Assembly (NCBI GenBank): GCA_003132665.1
Contig: PKYN01000001.1
Span: 3,153-67,152, forward strand
Origin: Actinomycetota bacterium
GTDB lineage: Bacteria; Actinomycetota; Thermoleophilia; Gaiellales; Gaiellaceae
Direction: 5' to 3'
DNA length: 64,000 nucleotides
The notes beneath the pieces are model-generated. The model was not told where the DNA came from. It was given only the letters and a program-made list of their open reading frames with translations, and did no database searches. Shown piece by piece: positions 17,016 through 26,345 of the stretch; position 1 is the stretch's first letter; each line of letters starts with the position of its first letter. The translations under genes and the position numbers were made by a program.

Positions 17016-18547
17016 CGGCGAGAAGACGGTTCCAGCGCGCCGTCAAGCGCCGCTCGATCGGCGTCAGCGTTCGAGCCAGCCTGCACGCGCTCGGGCGCGT
17101 CCTCGAGGTCGCCAGCCTGACGCTCGCCTTGCCCGCGCTGGTCGCCGCGGGCTACCTCGAAAATCCATTTCCCTTTCTTGTTCCGCTTGCGATCGGGCTC
17201 GCTATCGGTTTCATCTTGGAGCGGACCAATCGCGGTCGGGGTCGCCTTGGGACACGAGAGGTGTTCCTCGTAATCGTGCTCGCCTGGCTGGCGGGGGCGC
17301 TGCTCGGCAGCGTTCCGTATTTGCTCGCCGCCCACGGCCTCGGGCACTGGCCGGACGCCTTCATGGAGTCGATGGCCGGCCTAACCGGCACCAACATCAG
17401 CGTTCTTAGCGATCCGAGCAAGCTGCCTCGCTCGCTCCTCTTCTGGCGCCAGTTCAGCCAGTGGCTGGGCGGCCTGGGAGTGATCGTGCTCACACTGGCC
17501 CTACTGCCGCGCCTGCGCGTCGGCGGGCGCGAGCCCACCATCGCCGAGCCGCCCGGCCAGGAAGTGGAGCGCCTCTCGCGCGGCGTGAAGATCGTGATCC
17601 GCCGTTTCGGCTTTCTTTACATCGGCCTCACCGTCGTCGCGGCGCTCACGCTTGTCGGGCTCGCTCTGTTCGACATCGACGATCGCTTAAACGTCTTCGA
17701 CGCGATCGGTCTCGCCCTCAGTACCGTCTCGACAGGCGGCTTCTCGACCCACGCCGGCTCTCTCGCGGACTTCTCGGTCGCGACGCAGTGGGTGGTTTTC
17801 GCCTTCATGGCGCTGGCCGGCGCGAACATCGTGCTGCTCTTCAGGGGGCTGATGCGGCGCGAGGTGCGCCCGCTCGTGCGCGACGGCGAGACCCGCCTGT
17901 ACGTCGTGATCGCTCTGCTCGGGGCCGGGGGCATCGCGGCGGCACTCACCGCCGCCGGGCATATGACAAGCGGTTGGCACTCGATCCGCGAGGGGCTTTT
18001 CCAATCGGTCTCCTTCCTCACGACGAGCGGCTTCACGATCGACAACATCTCCGCCTGGCCGCTCGCCGCCACCGCGATCCTGGTCGGGCTGGCGCTGATC
18101 GGGGGCTGCGCGTTCTCGCTCTCAGGCTCGCAGAAGATTCTGCGCGTGCTGATCATCGGCAAGCTGCTGCGCCGCGAGCTGACCCAGACCGTCCACCCCG
18201 AGGCCGTCCTGCACATCCGCGTCAACCGGCGCCGGATCGACGAGCGGGCGGTGCGCGGCGCCGTCGCCTTCGTCCTGGTCTTCTTCGGGCTGCTCGCCCT
18301 GGGCGTGCTGGCGCTCGAGCTGGACGCGGCACGGATGGATTTCACGCTGAACGTCTTCCCGGCGCTCGCCGACGCCACTGCAGCGCTCTCCAACGGCGGC
18401 CCGGGCCTCGGCTTCGCCGGCCCGTTAGGCTCCTTCGCCCCCTTCAGCGACGTCTCCAAGCTGACGCTCTCGGCGCTGATGTTGCTCGGCCGCCTGGAGA
18501 TCATCCCGATCGCGGTGCTGTTCAGCCGGAGTTATTGGCGCCCTTGA
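17012..18547 (+). CDS. trkH: Trk/Ktr-type potassium channel subunit TrkH
   Basis: A 511-residue membrane protein that conducts K+ (or Na+) inward under TrkA control. It has the four membrane-pore-membrane repeats with selectivity-filter glycines in AGLTGTNIS, STVSTGGFST, SFLTTSGFT and SNGGPGLGF. The first filter has the TGTN form and the middle repeats the TGGFST form, as in TrkH/KtrB. The basic N-terminus (RRRFQRAVKRR) is cytoplasmic. GTG start coupled to trkA. A perfect 13-bp hairpin begins at the stop codon and probably ends the transcript. Confidence 0.94.
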   Translation: MTARRRFQRAVKRRSIGVSVRASLHALGRVLEVASLTLALPALVAAGYLENPFPFLVPLAIGLAIGFILERTNRGRGRLGTREVFLVIVLAWLAGALLGSVPYLLAAHGLGHWPDAFMESMAGLTGTNISVLSDPSKLPRSLLFWRQFSQWLGGLGVIVLTLALLPRLRVGGREPTIAEPPGQEVERLSRGVKIVIRRFGFLYIGLTVVAALTLVGLALFDIDDRLNVFDAIGLALSTVSTGGFSTHAGSLADFSVATQWVVFAFMALAGANIVLLFRGLMRREVRPLVRDGETRLYVVIALLGAGGIAAALTAAGHMTSGWHSIREGLFQSVSFLTTSGFTIDNISAWPLAATAILVGLALIGGCAFSLSGSQKILRVLIIGKLLRRELTQTVHPEAVLHIRVNRRRIDERAVRGAVAFVLVFFGLLALGVLALELDAARMDFTLNVFPALADATAALSNGGPGLGFAGPLGSFAPFSDVSKLTLSALMLLGRLEIIPIAVLFSRSYWRP

Positions 18548-18577
18548 ACCGACGGAAATCTCCGATTTCCGTCGGTT
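18547..18577 (+). terminator. Hairpin at the end of trkH
   Basis: A perfect 13-bp inverted repeat, AACCGACGGAAAT, five-base loop CTCCG, then ATTTCCGTCGGTT. It starts at the last base of the trkH stop codon. No T-tract follows (next bases are AACCTGAG), so it is a weak intrinsic terminator or an RNA 3'-end stabiliser rather than a textbook terminator. The next gene, a lipoprotein, starts about 50 bases further on. Confidence 0.55.
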
Positions 18578-18626
18578 AACCTGAGAGATATTCGCCCGGT
18601 AAGTCGTGCCTCTTTATGATCAACCC

Positions 18627-19682
18627 GTGCGACGAGTACGAGTCGGTTTCTTGGTTCTTGTTCTGTCAGCTGCGCTTGCCGCAGCCGGTTGCGGTGGAGG
18701 CAAGACTGCCGCCGCATCCGCGAAATCTTCCTCCGCGCACCACTACATGGTCATGCCAACGTGGTCGCCGGACGGCTCGCAAATAGCCTGGGCGGAGTCC
18801 TCGGGAGGATCGAAGGAACGGATATGGCTGGCGTCCTCGAATGGGTCAAACGCGCATCCGGTCACGCAGCCGATCGACGCCCTCTTCCAGTTTGCGTGGC
18901 TTCCCAGTAAGCAGCTCTTGTACGACGCGAATTTCAGCCTCTTCCGGCTGCCGCTGAAGACACTACGCCCCGTCCTCTTCGAAATTGGCCCCGAATCCTT
19001 CACGACCAACCGAACCGGCACGATCAGCGCATCGGGGTCGGTTTCCTGCTCGCATTGCGGCGGGCCGATCATCGTCAAGTCGATCACGGGGGACTTACGG
19101 ACGAGTATCGGGGGAAGAAAGGTAGACAACTACTTGCCGACGCTCTCGCCCGACGGTCGCCTCGTCGCGTTCTCCCGCACGTTTTGGAGCAAGGCCGCCG
19201 GCGAGTATGACCAACCCGCGGGGATCTGGGTCTCGTCCACGGCCGGCGGGCCGCTGAGGCAACTGACACGCAGCGGCCAGGATCCGAGCTGGTCGCCCGA
19301 CGGGCGGCGGCTCGTTTACCTCGACCGTCGTCCCAATAACCTTCCCTATAACAACACCCTCCGACTGGTCTCGACCAACGGCCGCTCAAACGTGCTCCTG
19401 CTCCGGGGTAACGTCCTCCAATACCTGTCATCGCCTCCGATGTGGTCGGCGGACTCGCGCAGCGTCGCCCTCGTCAGTGACACCGGCCAGCTCCTCGTCG
19501 TCAACGTCGCAACGCATCGGGCCAAGGCCGTAACCGAAACGGCGATCGGTCGGGTGGATGGATTCGCGTGGTCACCGAACTCGAACACGCTGCTCGTGAC
19601 CGCGCAGTCGAAGACGACCGGCTGTGCGCTCTGGGCCATCAAGGCGAGTGGCTCAACGAAGCTCCTGCGGCGTACCTGCTAG
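18627..19682 (+). CDS. TolB-like beta-propeller lipoprotein
   Basis: A 351-residue predicted lipoprotein. From the GTG at 18627 it reads MRRVRVGFLV, then a hydrophobic stretch and the lipobox AAAGC, followed by a low-complexity linker. The mature part holds repeated WD40/PD40 blades: PTWSPDGSQIAWAES, PTLSPDGRLVAFSR, PSWSPDGRRLVYLD and FAWSPNSNTLLVTA. This is a TolB-type propeller, normally a protein-interaction platform. A GTG at 18606 would add seven residues before the signal peptide and is less likely. No partner gene is evident. Confidence 0.75.
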   Translation: MRRVRVGFLVLVLSAALAAAGCGGGKTAAASAKSSSAHHYMVMPTWSPDGSQIAWAESSGGSKERIWLASSNGSNAHPVTQPIDALFQFAWLPSKQLLYDANFSLFRLPLKTLRPVLFEIGPESFTTNRTGTISASGSVSCSHCGGPIIVKSITGDLRTSIGGRKVDNYLPTLSPDGRLVAFSRTFWSKAAGEYDQPAGIWVSSTAGGPLRQLTRSGQDPSWSPDGRRLVYLDRRPNNLPYNNTLRLVSTNGRSNVLLLRGNVLQYLSSPPMWSADSRSVALVSDTGQLLVVNVATHRAKAVTETAIGRVDGFAWSPNSNTLLVTAQSKTTGCALWAIKASGSTKLLRRTC

Positions 19683-19821
19683 ACGTCGGCTTCTTTTTTC
19701 GACGTTCTCGAGACGGGACTAGCCGGCACCCGAGCACGTCCCCGGAGGACCGACCGATCTCGAATGCGTTTTCGACGAACTACTGTGCCGCGAGCCGGCC
19801 CGATCGCGGAAGAAGCCCTCG

Positions 19822-20442
19822 TCATCGAGGAGTCTCCTGGCGCCGCGCAACCACGAGGCCGGCGTTCCAACCGGGGGCCCGGCCACCGGTCGGCGGCCGG
19901 ATCGATTCGGCGTCGAGGTCGCTGGTGGCGAGGAGCCAGGCGATGATCGAGTTGGAGTTCCACATCTCCCCCGCGCGCAGCTCGTCGCGTCCCCACACCG
20001 GCGTCGGCACCTGCGGCACCAGCTCGAGCAGCCGGCGCACACAAGCGGGATCTTCGCTGAGCCGCCGCGGACTCTCGACCGCCTCGGCGACGTCCGGAAT
20101 GACTCCGTCGCGCCAGCGGCGCACCTCGTAGCGAAAGACTCGGAAGCGCCGCGCCCAGCCGGCGCCGACCGCTCCTCCCGCGACGGCGCCGTGTCGATCC
20201 TCACCGTCGACAGAGGCCGGCGTCTGCTCGATCACGAAGCGCGCCTCCGGCACACGCACCTCGAGCGCGGAGTGATAGAGATCGCAGGCAGGCCGCCGCT
20301 CCATCCGCGAGGCCACCGCCTCGAAGACCCGGCCGTTCAGCCGCACCGAATGACCGCCCGCCCCAAGCGGAAGCCAGTACAGATCGATGCTCGCCTCAGA
20401 TCGAGCAGTCGTATCCGCTTTCCTCTGCTCGCGTCGCTTCAT
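19822..20442 (-). CDS. Hypothetical protein, conserved N-terminal SRPBCC-independent domain
   Basis: A 206-residue soluble protein from ATG 20442. The first 140 residues look like a compact enzyme-like or binding domain: YWLPLGAGGHSVRLNGRVFEAV, then DLYHSALEVRVPEARFVIEQTP, then a stretch with RRWRDGVIPDVAEAVES. The C-terminal part holds VWGRDELRAGEMWNSNSIIAWLL, rich in tryptophan. No signal peptide, no cysteine-rich motif and no known catalytic signature that I can name. It stands alone between a lipoprotein gene and hppA. Function unknown. Confidence 0.6.
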   Translation of the reverse strand: MKRREQRKADTTARSEASIDLYWLPLGAGGHSVRLNGRVFEAVASRMERRPACDLYHSALEVRVPEARFVIEQTPASVDGEDRHGAVAGGAVGAGWARRFRVFRYEVRRWRDGVIPDVAEAVESPRRLSEDPACVRRLLELVPQVPTPVWGRDELRAGEMWNSNSIIAWLLATSDLDAESIRPPTGGRAPGWNAGLVVARRQETPR

Positions 20443-20525
20443 CTCCAGCTGCGGCCGAGTCTATCGACGGTATGGCATCGCACTCTCGCATGAGGGCGGA
20501 TCGCGGCCGGCCGACCCGGAACGAG

Positions 20526-20548
20526 CAAAGGGGCCTCGCGGCCCCCTC
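20526..20548 (-). terminator. Rho-independent terminator of hppA
   Basis: On the minus strand, 27 bases after the hppA stop, a GGGGCC stem, GCGA tetraloop and GGCCCC stem are followed by TTTGCTCGTT. The stem is short but very GC-rich and the loop is a stable GNRA type. Orientation and position fit termination of the H+-pyrophosphatase transcript. Confidence 0.6.
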
Positions 20549-20575
20549 GCTCATTGCCTTGTCTATCCGGATCGA

Positions 20576-22636
20576 CTAGCCGTGGATCGAGGCGATCAGC
20601 GGAATCATCAGGATCGCGACGATGTTGGCGATCTTGATCATCGGGTTGATCGCGGGGCCGGCGGTGTCCTTGTAGGGGTCGCCGACCGTGTCGCCGGTGA
20701 CACCCGCGGCGTGCGCGGGCGAGCCCTTGCCGCCATAGAGGCCGTCCTCGATCAGCTTCTTGGCGTTGTCCCAGGCGCCTCCGCCGGAGGTCATCTGGAT
20801 GGCCAGGAAGATCCCGGTGACGATCGTGCCGATCAGCAGCCCGCCGAGCATGTCGGCGGAGATGATGCCGGCCGTGATCGGAATCGCGATCGGAATCAGC
20901 GCCGGAAGCAGCATCTTCTTGATCGCCGAGCCGGTGACGATGCTGACGGCACGGGTGTAGTCGGGCTTCTGCTCGCCCTTCATGATCCCGGGCATTTCGC
21001 GGAACTGACGCCGCACTTCCTCGACGACCTGGCCACCGACCACGCCGACCGCCTGCATCGCGAGCGACGCGAACAGGAACGGCATCAGGCCGCCGATGAA
21101 CAGGCCGGCGATGACCCACGGGCTATTTAGCTGGAAGTTGGTGTGAACGCCCTCGGCGCCCAGCTTGGTCGAGTACTCGGAGAAGAGCACCAGAGCGGCC
21201 AGTCCGGCCGATCCGATCGCGTAGCCCTTGGTCACGGCCTTGGTGGTGTTACCGACCGCGTCGAGCGGATCGGTGACGCCACGTACCTTCTCGTCCATGT
21301 CGGCCATCTCGGCGATGCCGCCGGCATTGTCGGTCACCGGCCCGTAGGCGTCGAGAGCGACGATCAATCCGGTCATCGACAGCTGCGCCATGACCGCGAC
21401 GCCGATGCCGTACAGCCCCTTCTTGGCGTCGCCGTCACCGCCGGCCAGGTAATAGGCCGAGAGGATGCCGGTGGCGATCACGATCACCGGCGCGACCGTG
21501 GCCTGCATGCCCCAGGCGAGCCCGGAGATGATGTTGGTCGCGTGCCCTGTCTGCGAGGCCGAGGCGATCGACTTGACCGCGTGCCAGCGCGTGCCGGTGT
21601 AGTACTCGGTGATGGCAACCAGCAGGAACGTGATGGCGAGGCCGATCAGTGCCGGCAGGTAGAGCTGGCGGAACGAGAACTGCCCGCCGTCGTAGGCCAT
21701 CATGATCGGGATGAAGCCGACAGCGGAGAGCACCGTGGCCACGATCACGCTCTTGTAGAGCGCGTTCATAATCGAGCCCGAGCGGCCGATGCGGGCGAAG
21801 AAGGTGCCGATGATCGAGGCGAAGATCGAGACGCCGCCGATCGCAAGCGGCAGCAGAATCAATCCCTGCACCTTGAAGTGAGTGGCCAGGAGCATCACCG
21901 CGACGGCGGTGACGGCATAGGTCTCGAACAGGTCGGCCGCCATGCCGGCGCAGTCGCCGACGTTGTCACCGACGTTGTCGGCGATCACAGCGGGGTTACG
22001 AGGATCGTCCTCGGGGATACCGGCCTCGATCTTGCCGACCAGGTCGGCGCCGACGTCGGCAGCCTTGGTGAAGATGCCGCCGCCGAGTCGCGCGAAGACC
22101 GAGATCAGCGAGCCTCCGAAGGCCAGTCCGACCAGATCGTCGACGGTCTTCGCCCGCGAGACGTCGAAGCCCGCGGTGAGAATCCAGTAGTAGCCGGCGA
22201 CGCCGAGCAGGCCCAGGCCGACGACGAGCAGTCCCGTCACCGAGCCGGCGCGGAAAGCGATCTTGAAGGCCGGTTTGAGTCCGCCCTTGGCCGCTTCGGC
22301 CGTGCGAACGTTCGAGCGCACCGACACGTTCATGCCGATGAAGCCCGCTGCTGCCGACAGAGTCGCGCCGACGAGGAAGCCGACCGCCGTTCCCCAACCG
22401 AGCTTGTTGTAGAAGCCGATCAGGAGAAACGGGATCACCGAGACGACGGCGATCGTCGTGTATTGCTTGCGCAGATATGCGCGCGCGCCCTCCTGGACGG
22501 CGTGCGAGATCTCGCGCATCCGCTCTGAACCGGACGGCTGCTTGAGCAGCCAAACGATCAGAGCGACTCCGTAGCTGACGCCGGCCGCCGCGGCTACAAG
22601 CGCGAACAGCACGGCGTGGTTCTGAAAGAAGTCCAT
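20576..22636 (-). CDS. hppA: Membrane-bound H+-translocating pyrophosphatase
   Basis: A 686-residue integral membrane pump that couples pyrophosphate hydrolysis to proton export. It has about 16 helices and the cytoplasmic catalytic motifs [40 protein letters not shown] and GGAWDNAKK. The K+-dependence switch reads [10 protein letters not shown]. Lysine in that position, with threonine three residues on, is the signature of the K+-independent class; K+-dependent enzymes have alanine there. So activity should not need K+, which is notable in a genome region rich in K+ control genes. ATG at 22636; a GC-rich hairpin lies just upstream. Confidence 0.96.
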   Translation of the reverse strand: MDFFQNHAVLFALVAAAAGVSYGVALIVWLLKQPSGSERMREISHAVQEGARAYLRKQYTTIAVVSVIPFLLIGFYNKLGWGTAVGFLVGATLSAAAGFIGMNVSVRSNVRTAEAAKGGLKPAFKIAFRAGSVTGLLVVGLGLLGVAGYYWILTAGFDVSRAKTVDDLVGLAFGGSLISVFARLGGGIFTKAADVGADLVGKIEAGIPEDDPRNPAVIADNVGDNVGDCAGMAADLFETYAVTAVAVMLLATHFKVQGLILLPLAIGGVSIFASIIGTFFARIGRSGSIMNALYKSVIVATVLSAVGFIPIMMAYDGGQFSFRQLYLPALIGLAITFLLVAITEYYTGTRWHAVKSIASASQTGHATNIISGLAWGMQATVAPVIVIATGILSAYYLAGGDGDAKKGLYGIGVAVMAQLSMTGLIVALDAYGPVTDNAGGIAEMADMDEKVRGVTDPLDAVGNTTKAVTKGYAIGSAGLAALVLFSEYSTKLGAEGVHTNFQLNSPWVIAGLFIGGLMPFLFASLAMQAVGVVGGQVVEEVRRQFREMPGIMKGEQKPDYTRAVSIVTGSAIKKMLLPALIPIAIPITAGIISADMLGGLLIGTIVTGIFLAIQMTSGGGAWDNAKKLIEDGLYGGKGSPAHAAGVTGDTVGDPYKDTAGPAINPMIKIANIVAILMIPLIASIHG

Positions 22637-22657
22637 TTCCCTCCGCTCTCACAAGGT

Positions 22658-22688
22658 CCGCGCCGAAGGCTGTCGGCGCGGCGTTTTT
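22658..22688. other. GC-rich hairpin upstream of hppA
   Basis: A perfect 9-bp stem (CCGCGCCGA, six-base loop, TCGGCGCGG) followed on the plus strand by CGTTTTTG. It looks like an intrinsic terminator for plus-strand transcripts, yet both neighbouring genes are on the minus strand. On the minus strand it would lie in the hppA leader without a T-tract. It may stop antisense reading or form a 5' UTR structure. Confidence 0.4.
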
Positions 22689-22763
22689 GTATCACAGAAG
22701 CGGCTCAGCGAAGCGGTTTCAACCGCCGCGAGCGCGAGCTGGTGGAAGCATTCCCGAGCCGAG

Positions 22764-23147
22764 CTAGCGGCCGGAGCCGGAAGCGCCGGCCTCCGGCGAG
22801 GAGCCGCCGTCGGGCTCGGGCGCCGATGCAGCGGAGCCGGCCGGCTCGGCGTGCTCGTTCACGGCCTCGGCGAAGGCCAGCTGCATGCCGGCGACCGCAC
22901 GCTGCAGCTCGTCGGCGAGCTCGCTGGAAAGCTGCTCGCGCACGACCGGCTCCAGCGCCCGCAGGGAGTCGATCGCCAGACGGGCCTGAGCGAGGTCGCG
23001 CTGGTCGCCGGCCAGGCGCAGCGAACCAAGTGAGATGAGACCGCTAGCCGCCTGGACGAGGAGATCGGCGACCTTGATCGCTTTCAGCTGCTCGGCGGCT
23101 TCCTCGGCGCTCGCGCTCTGCGAAGCCTGCGGCTCCTCGTCAGCCAC
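22764..23147 (-). CDS. DUF1844-like small cytosolic protein
   Basis: A 127-residue protein. GTG 23147 (ADEEPQASQSA) is preferred because it follows directly on the overlap with the upstream GCS2 gene (8 bases). The core, about 25-95, is helical: KVADLLVQAASGLISLGSLRL, then DLAQARLAIDSLRALEPVVREQ. This matches the pattern of DUF1844, where a hydrophobic helix is followed by a LA(R/Q)-x-x-ID-x-L segment. The last 30 residues are a disordered Gly/Ser/Pro/Glu tail. DUF1844 function is unknown; assignment by eye only. Confidence 0.6.
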   Translation of the reverse strand: MADEEPQASQSASAEEAAEQLKAIKVADLLVQAASGLISLGSLRLAGDQRDLAQARLAIDSLRALEPVVREQLSSELADELQRAVAGMQLAFAEAVNEHAEPAGSAASAPEPDGGSSPEAGASGSGR

Positions 23148-24297
23148 CGACCCGCTCCGACCCCTTGACCAGCTCGGTGTAGATCTCCTGCAGGCTGGCT
23201 CCCTCTTCGAACCGCGCAATCTGGCGCTCGGCGGAGTTCTGCTCGGGAACGGCCAGGAAGGGCGCGGCTCCCAGCTCCTCGGCGACAGGCATGACCCACT
23301 CGATCAACTCCTCGACGGCCGCCCTGGTCGGGCGCACGTCGCCGCTTTGCAGGTCGATCATCTCGCCCGAGAGGCCCCAGCGAATCGCGCGCCAGAGGTT
23401 CTCCTCGATCATCCGGTGCGGCTGCCAGATGACCGGCTCGCCTTCGTCGATGGCGCGCGCGCAGCGGGCCACCAGTGAGAAGGCCAGGGCCGCCAGCGAG
23501 CGCGACTCGGCCAGATCGGGCTGGGCATCGGCGATCCTCACCTCGACGGTCGGGAAGGCGAGGTGAACGCGAACGCTCCACCACAGCTGCGTGTGCTCGG
23601 CGATCGAGCCGGTGCGGAAGAGGAAGCGCACGAACTGCTCGTACTCGCGCCAGTCGGCGAAAGCATCCGGAACGCCGCAGCGCGGGAAGGTGCGGGTGAA
23701 GATCTGCGTCCGGGCCGAGTGCAAGCCGCTCGAGACGTCCTCGACGAAGGGCGAGGAGGCCGAGAGCGCTAGCAGCTCGGGCAGGAAGTTGCGCATCGCG
23801 CTGGCGATCTCGACCGCCCGGTCGGCGCCGCGAATGCCGACATGAACGTGCTGCCCGAAGGTGTTGTTGCGCCAGACGACGTAGCGCAGCAGCTCGTCGT
23901 TGCGACGATAGTGAGGCGTGTCGATGATCCGCTGCGCCTGCCAGGGGCTCCAGGGGTGGGTGCCGCTGGCGCCGAGTAGGACTCCGAGCTCGTCGGCCAG
24001 CGCACTCAGCTGCTCGCGCCGCTCTCCCATCCTGCCCGCCGCTTCGACGAAGCTTTCGCTGCGCCCGGTTCGCACCTCCGCCTCCGAGGCGATCAGCTCG
24101 CCGACCAGATGCGACTCGACCTCTCGCCCGGCGGCCAGAGCCTGCAGCTCCTCGAAGCGATTGTCCAGCGAGAGCGTGTCGGGATCGAGCAGCGCAAACT
24201 CCTCCTCGACCGCCACGGTGAAGTCGCGCCCGTTCTCGAGTTGCTCGCGGGCCAATGCCAGCTGCTCGTCGACCGAAAGCGTCTGTTCCTCGCCCAT
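23140..24297 (-). CDS. YbdK-type carboxylate-amine ligase (GCS2 family)
   Basis: A 385-residue ATP-dependent ligase of the glutamate-cysteine ligase type 2 family. Visible are the N-terminal VAVEEEFALLD acidic strand, the SEAEVRTGRS segment, ASGTHPWSPWQ, the NNTFGQHVHVGIRG histidine segment and TVEVRIADAQPD. These match YbdK and the mycothiol-related EgtA/GshA2 group, but YbdK-like enzymes often have weak or unknown substrate preference. It overlaps the DUF1844-like gene, so the two are co-translated. Cytosolic; start ATG 24297. Confidence 0.88.
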   Translation of the reverse strand: MGEEQTLSVDEQLALAREQLENGRDFTVAVEEEFALLDPDTLSLDNRFEELQALAAGREVESHLVGELIASEAEVRTGRSESFVEAAGRMGERREQLSALADELGVLLGASGTHPWSPWQAQRIIDTPHYRRNDELLRYVVWRNNTFGQHVHVGIRGADRAVEIASAMRNFLPELLALSASSPFVEDVSSGLHSARTQIFTRTFPRCGVPDAFADWREYEQFVRFLFRTGSIAEHTQLWWSVRVHLAFPTVEVRIADAQPDLAESRSLAALAFSLVARCARAIDEGEPVIWQPHRMIEENLWRAIRWGLSGEMIDLQSGDVRPTRAAVEELIEWVMPVAEELGAAPFLAVPEQNSAERQIARFEEGASLQEIYTELVKGSERVGG

Positions 24298-24330
24298 TGC
24301 TTCAAAGAATAAAGAATTACGGTCGATACT

Positions 24331-25575
24331 TCAAATAGTAAAGGGCTGAAGCAGCCGCTCGGCCACCGTCCCCCAGCTCCAGTTCGTCACTGCAGCGCGG
24401 CGCGCGGCCTGCCCGAGCAACTCGCGCTGCGCCGGGGATAGTGCCAAAAGCGCCTCGAGCTTGGCGCGCAGATCGCCGGCGTCCCCATTCTCGAAGCCGG
24501 CCAGATCGCGCTGATCTGCGGGGTATTCGCACTCCAGGCCCTCGGCTATCTCGGCCAGACCCGAATGACGGGCGACCAGCGGCGGAACTCCCGCCGCCGC
24601 AGCCTCCGCGGCGACCATGCCGAAGGCCTCAGGAAAGATCGAGGGAGCCACCGCGACATCCGCCAGCGGCAGCAGGTTGGCGAGGTTACGGTGCTCGAGC
24701 GCGCCCGTGAAGAGCACATTCGGCCCCGCCATCCGCTCCAGCTCGGCTCGGTAATCGCCGAAGCCGACCACGATCGCCTTCGCGTCCAGCCCCTCGAGCG
24801 CCTCGAGCAACAGGTGAACGCCCTTGTTCTCGAGCAGCTTGCCCACGTAGACGACGGTCGCGCCGGCTTGCGAGAAGAACGCTGCGAAGCGCTCGGCGTT
24901 GCCCGGATCGGGCAGGCGCTCGTCGGCGCCCGCGGGGTTGGCCGGATCGCGCCTCGCTTCTTCGAGCAGCGCCGCGAGCGCCTGCTCGCGCGGCCTGGGC
25001 GCGAAGGCCTCGACGTCCACGCCCGGCGGAACCTCGAACACCCGCTCCTGTGGCCCGACCACCTGCTCGAGCGCGCGCCGGATGTGAGCCGAGCCGACGA
25101 AGACCGCCGTCGCCCGCTCCAGGCTCGCCCGCCCCAGCTGTTCGAGCTCGGGACGGCCGCGTATCGAGTACTCGAGCTCCGAGCCGTGCGCCTTGACCGC
25201 AAAGGGCGCCCCCACCGCGGCCGCGACCGCCGCTCCCGGAAGGACGTGGTTGGCGAAAACGAGGTCGGCCGGGAGATGACGCCTGAGCGCCTCGGCGTTC
25301 AGCTCGATATAGCGCTCGAGCTCGGCGCGGCTCAGGTCCTGAAGAAGACGAGCTTCGAGCCCTTCGTAGCTGTCGAGCACGAACACCGGTAGAAGCGTCC
25401 CGATCTCGGGCCGCACAAGCCTTGCCGCGCCGATGTCGTAGCGCTCGGGATGCCGCTCCTGACAGAACAGCACGATCTCGTGCCCGGCTCTGCTCCATTC
25501 GCGCGCCAGCGAACGCGTGTAGACGTTCGAGCCCGTTCCGCCGAGCAGGTAGCCGTGCCAGAGAAGGATGCGCAC
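24331..25575 (-). CDS. Glycosyltransferase family 4 (GT-B fold)
   Basis: A 414-residue retaining glycosyltransferase. The N-terminal acceptor domain starts LLWHGYLLGGTGSNVYTRSLA with the glycine-rich loop. The C-terminal donor domain has VVYVGKLLENKGVHLLLEAL (the GT4 phosphate-binding region) and the E-x7-E motif in FPEAFGMVAAEAA. It probably uses a nucleotide-sugar to build a glycolipid or wall glycan. The donor sugar and acceptor are not readable. An insert of about 25 residues rich in Pro/Asp (RRDPANPAGADERLPDPG) separates the domains. Confidence 0.9.
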   Translation of the reverse strand: MRILLWHGYLLGGTGSNVYTRSLAREWSRAGHEIVLFCQERHPERYDIGAARLVRPEIGTLLPVFVLDSYEGLEARLLQDLSRAELERYIELNAEALRRHLPADLVFANHVLPGAAVAAAVGAPFAVKAHGSELEYSIRGRPELEQLGRASLERATAVFVGSAHIRRALEQVVGPQERVFEVPPGVDVEAFAPRPREQALAALLEEARRDPANPAGADERLPDPGNAERFAAFFSQAGATVVYVGKLLENKGVHLLLEALEGLDAKAIVVGFGDYRAELERMAGPNVLFTGALEHRNLANLLPLADVAVAPSIFPEAFGMVAAEAAAAGVPPLVARHSGLAEIAEGLECEYPADQRDLAGFENGDAGDLRAKLEALLALSPAQRELLGQAARRAAVTNWSWGTVAERLLQPFTI

Positions 25576-25628
25576 AGCGGGCAGGTTACGTGCTTCGGGC
25601 TCGCTTCAACGACGAACGGCGGAATGCC

Positions 25629-26255
25629 TCAGCCGGCGGGACTTCTCTGGGAGAGCATCGAGAGCAGCTCGGCCCCCGGATTCAGCGTGCGCACGGACAC
25701 GTCGCTCGGAACGTCGAGCAGCGCTTCGGAGTAGTTGAAGAGGACGCGAACGCCCGCTTCGACCAGCTCGTCCGCGACCCCTTGAGCGTCCTGCGCCGGT
25801 ACGGCGATCACGCCGCCGCTGGCGCTGTGGCGCTTGACCTGCTGCTTGAGATCGCCGAGCGGGCTGACGTTCAGCGACCCGATCCGCTTCCCGATCTTGC
25901 TTGCGTCGACGTCGAAGATGCCCACGACCTCGAGCCCTTGCGTGTCGGAGAGCTGGGAGGAGAGCAGGGCCTCGCCAATCCGGCCGGCGCCCACGATCAC
26001 CACCGACTTGTTCTCGTCGGCGCCGAGGATTGCGCGAAGCCGTTCGCAGAGAAGATCCGTCTCGTAACCCGAGCCTCGCTTGCCGAACCTGCCGAAAGAG
26101 GAGAGATCGCGCCGGACCTGAGTCGCGTTCACACCCGTGTAGGCGGCGATCTCGTAGGACGAGATACTCGCGGCGCCGTTTTTCGCCGACCGCCTCGCCA
26201 CCTGCAGATACCGGCTCAGCCGCGTTGCAACACTCATCCTCAGTCGCTCAGCCAA
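25629..26255 (-). CDS. rex: Redox-sensing transcriptional repressor Rex
   Basis: A 208-residue NADH-sensing repressor. The N-terminal winged helix (about 8-80) has ISSYEIAAYTGVNATQVRRDLS and FGKRGSGY, the DNA-recognition hallmark of Rex. The Rossmann domain has VVIVGAGRIGEALLSS and the acidic FDVDASKIGKRIG at the end of strand 2 that prefers NAD(H). Domain swap helix at the C-terminus. It normally controls respiratory and fermentation genes when NADH rises. No clear Rex operator (TTGTGAA-N6-TTCACAA type) was seen near it. Stands alone here between GT4 and a DUF3795 gene. Confidence 0.95.
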   Translation of the reverse strand: MAERLRMSVATRLSRYLQVARRSAKNGAASISSYEIAAYTGVNATQVRRDLSSFGRFGKRGSGYETDLLCERLRAILGADENKSVVIVGAGRIGEALLSSQLSDTQGLEVVGIFDVDASKIGKRIGSLNVSPLGDLKQQVKRHSASGGVIAVPAQDAQGVADELVEAGVRVLFNYSEALLDVPSDVSVRTLNPGAELLSMLSQRSPAG

Positions 26256-26345
26256 CTTATGAAACCCCCCTAAACGAATCGCGATCGCGAGGGCGCAACG
26301 CTAGCAGCGCCGCGAGGGGCGTCGCGCAGGTAGCGAAATCGATAC

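Noticed and set aside
21143-22528. A 461-codon open frame on the plus strand
   Set aside because: Antisense shadow of hppA; high GC leaves the opposite frame free of stops.
25576-26345. A Rex operator near rex
   Set aside because: No TTGTGAA-N6-TTCACAA-like sequence seen in the flanking gaps.
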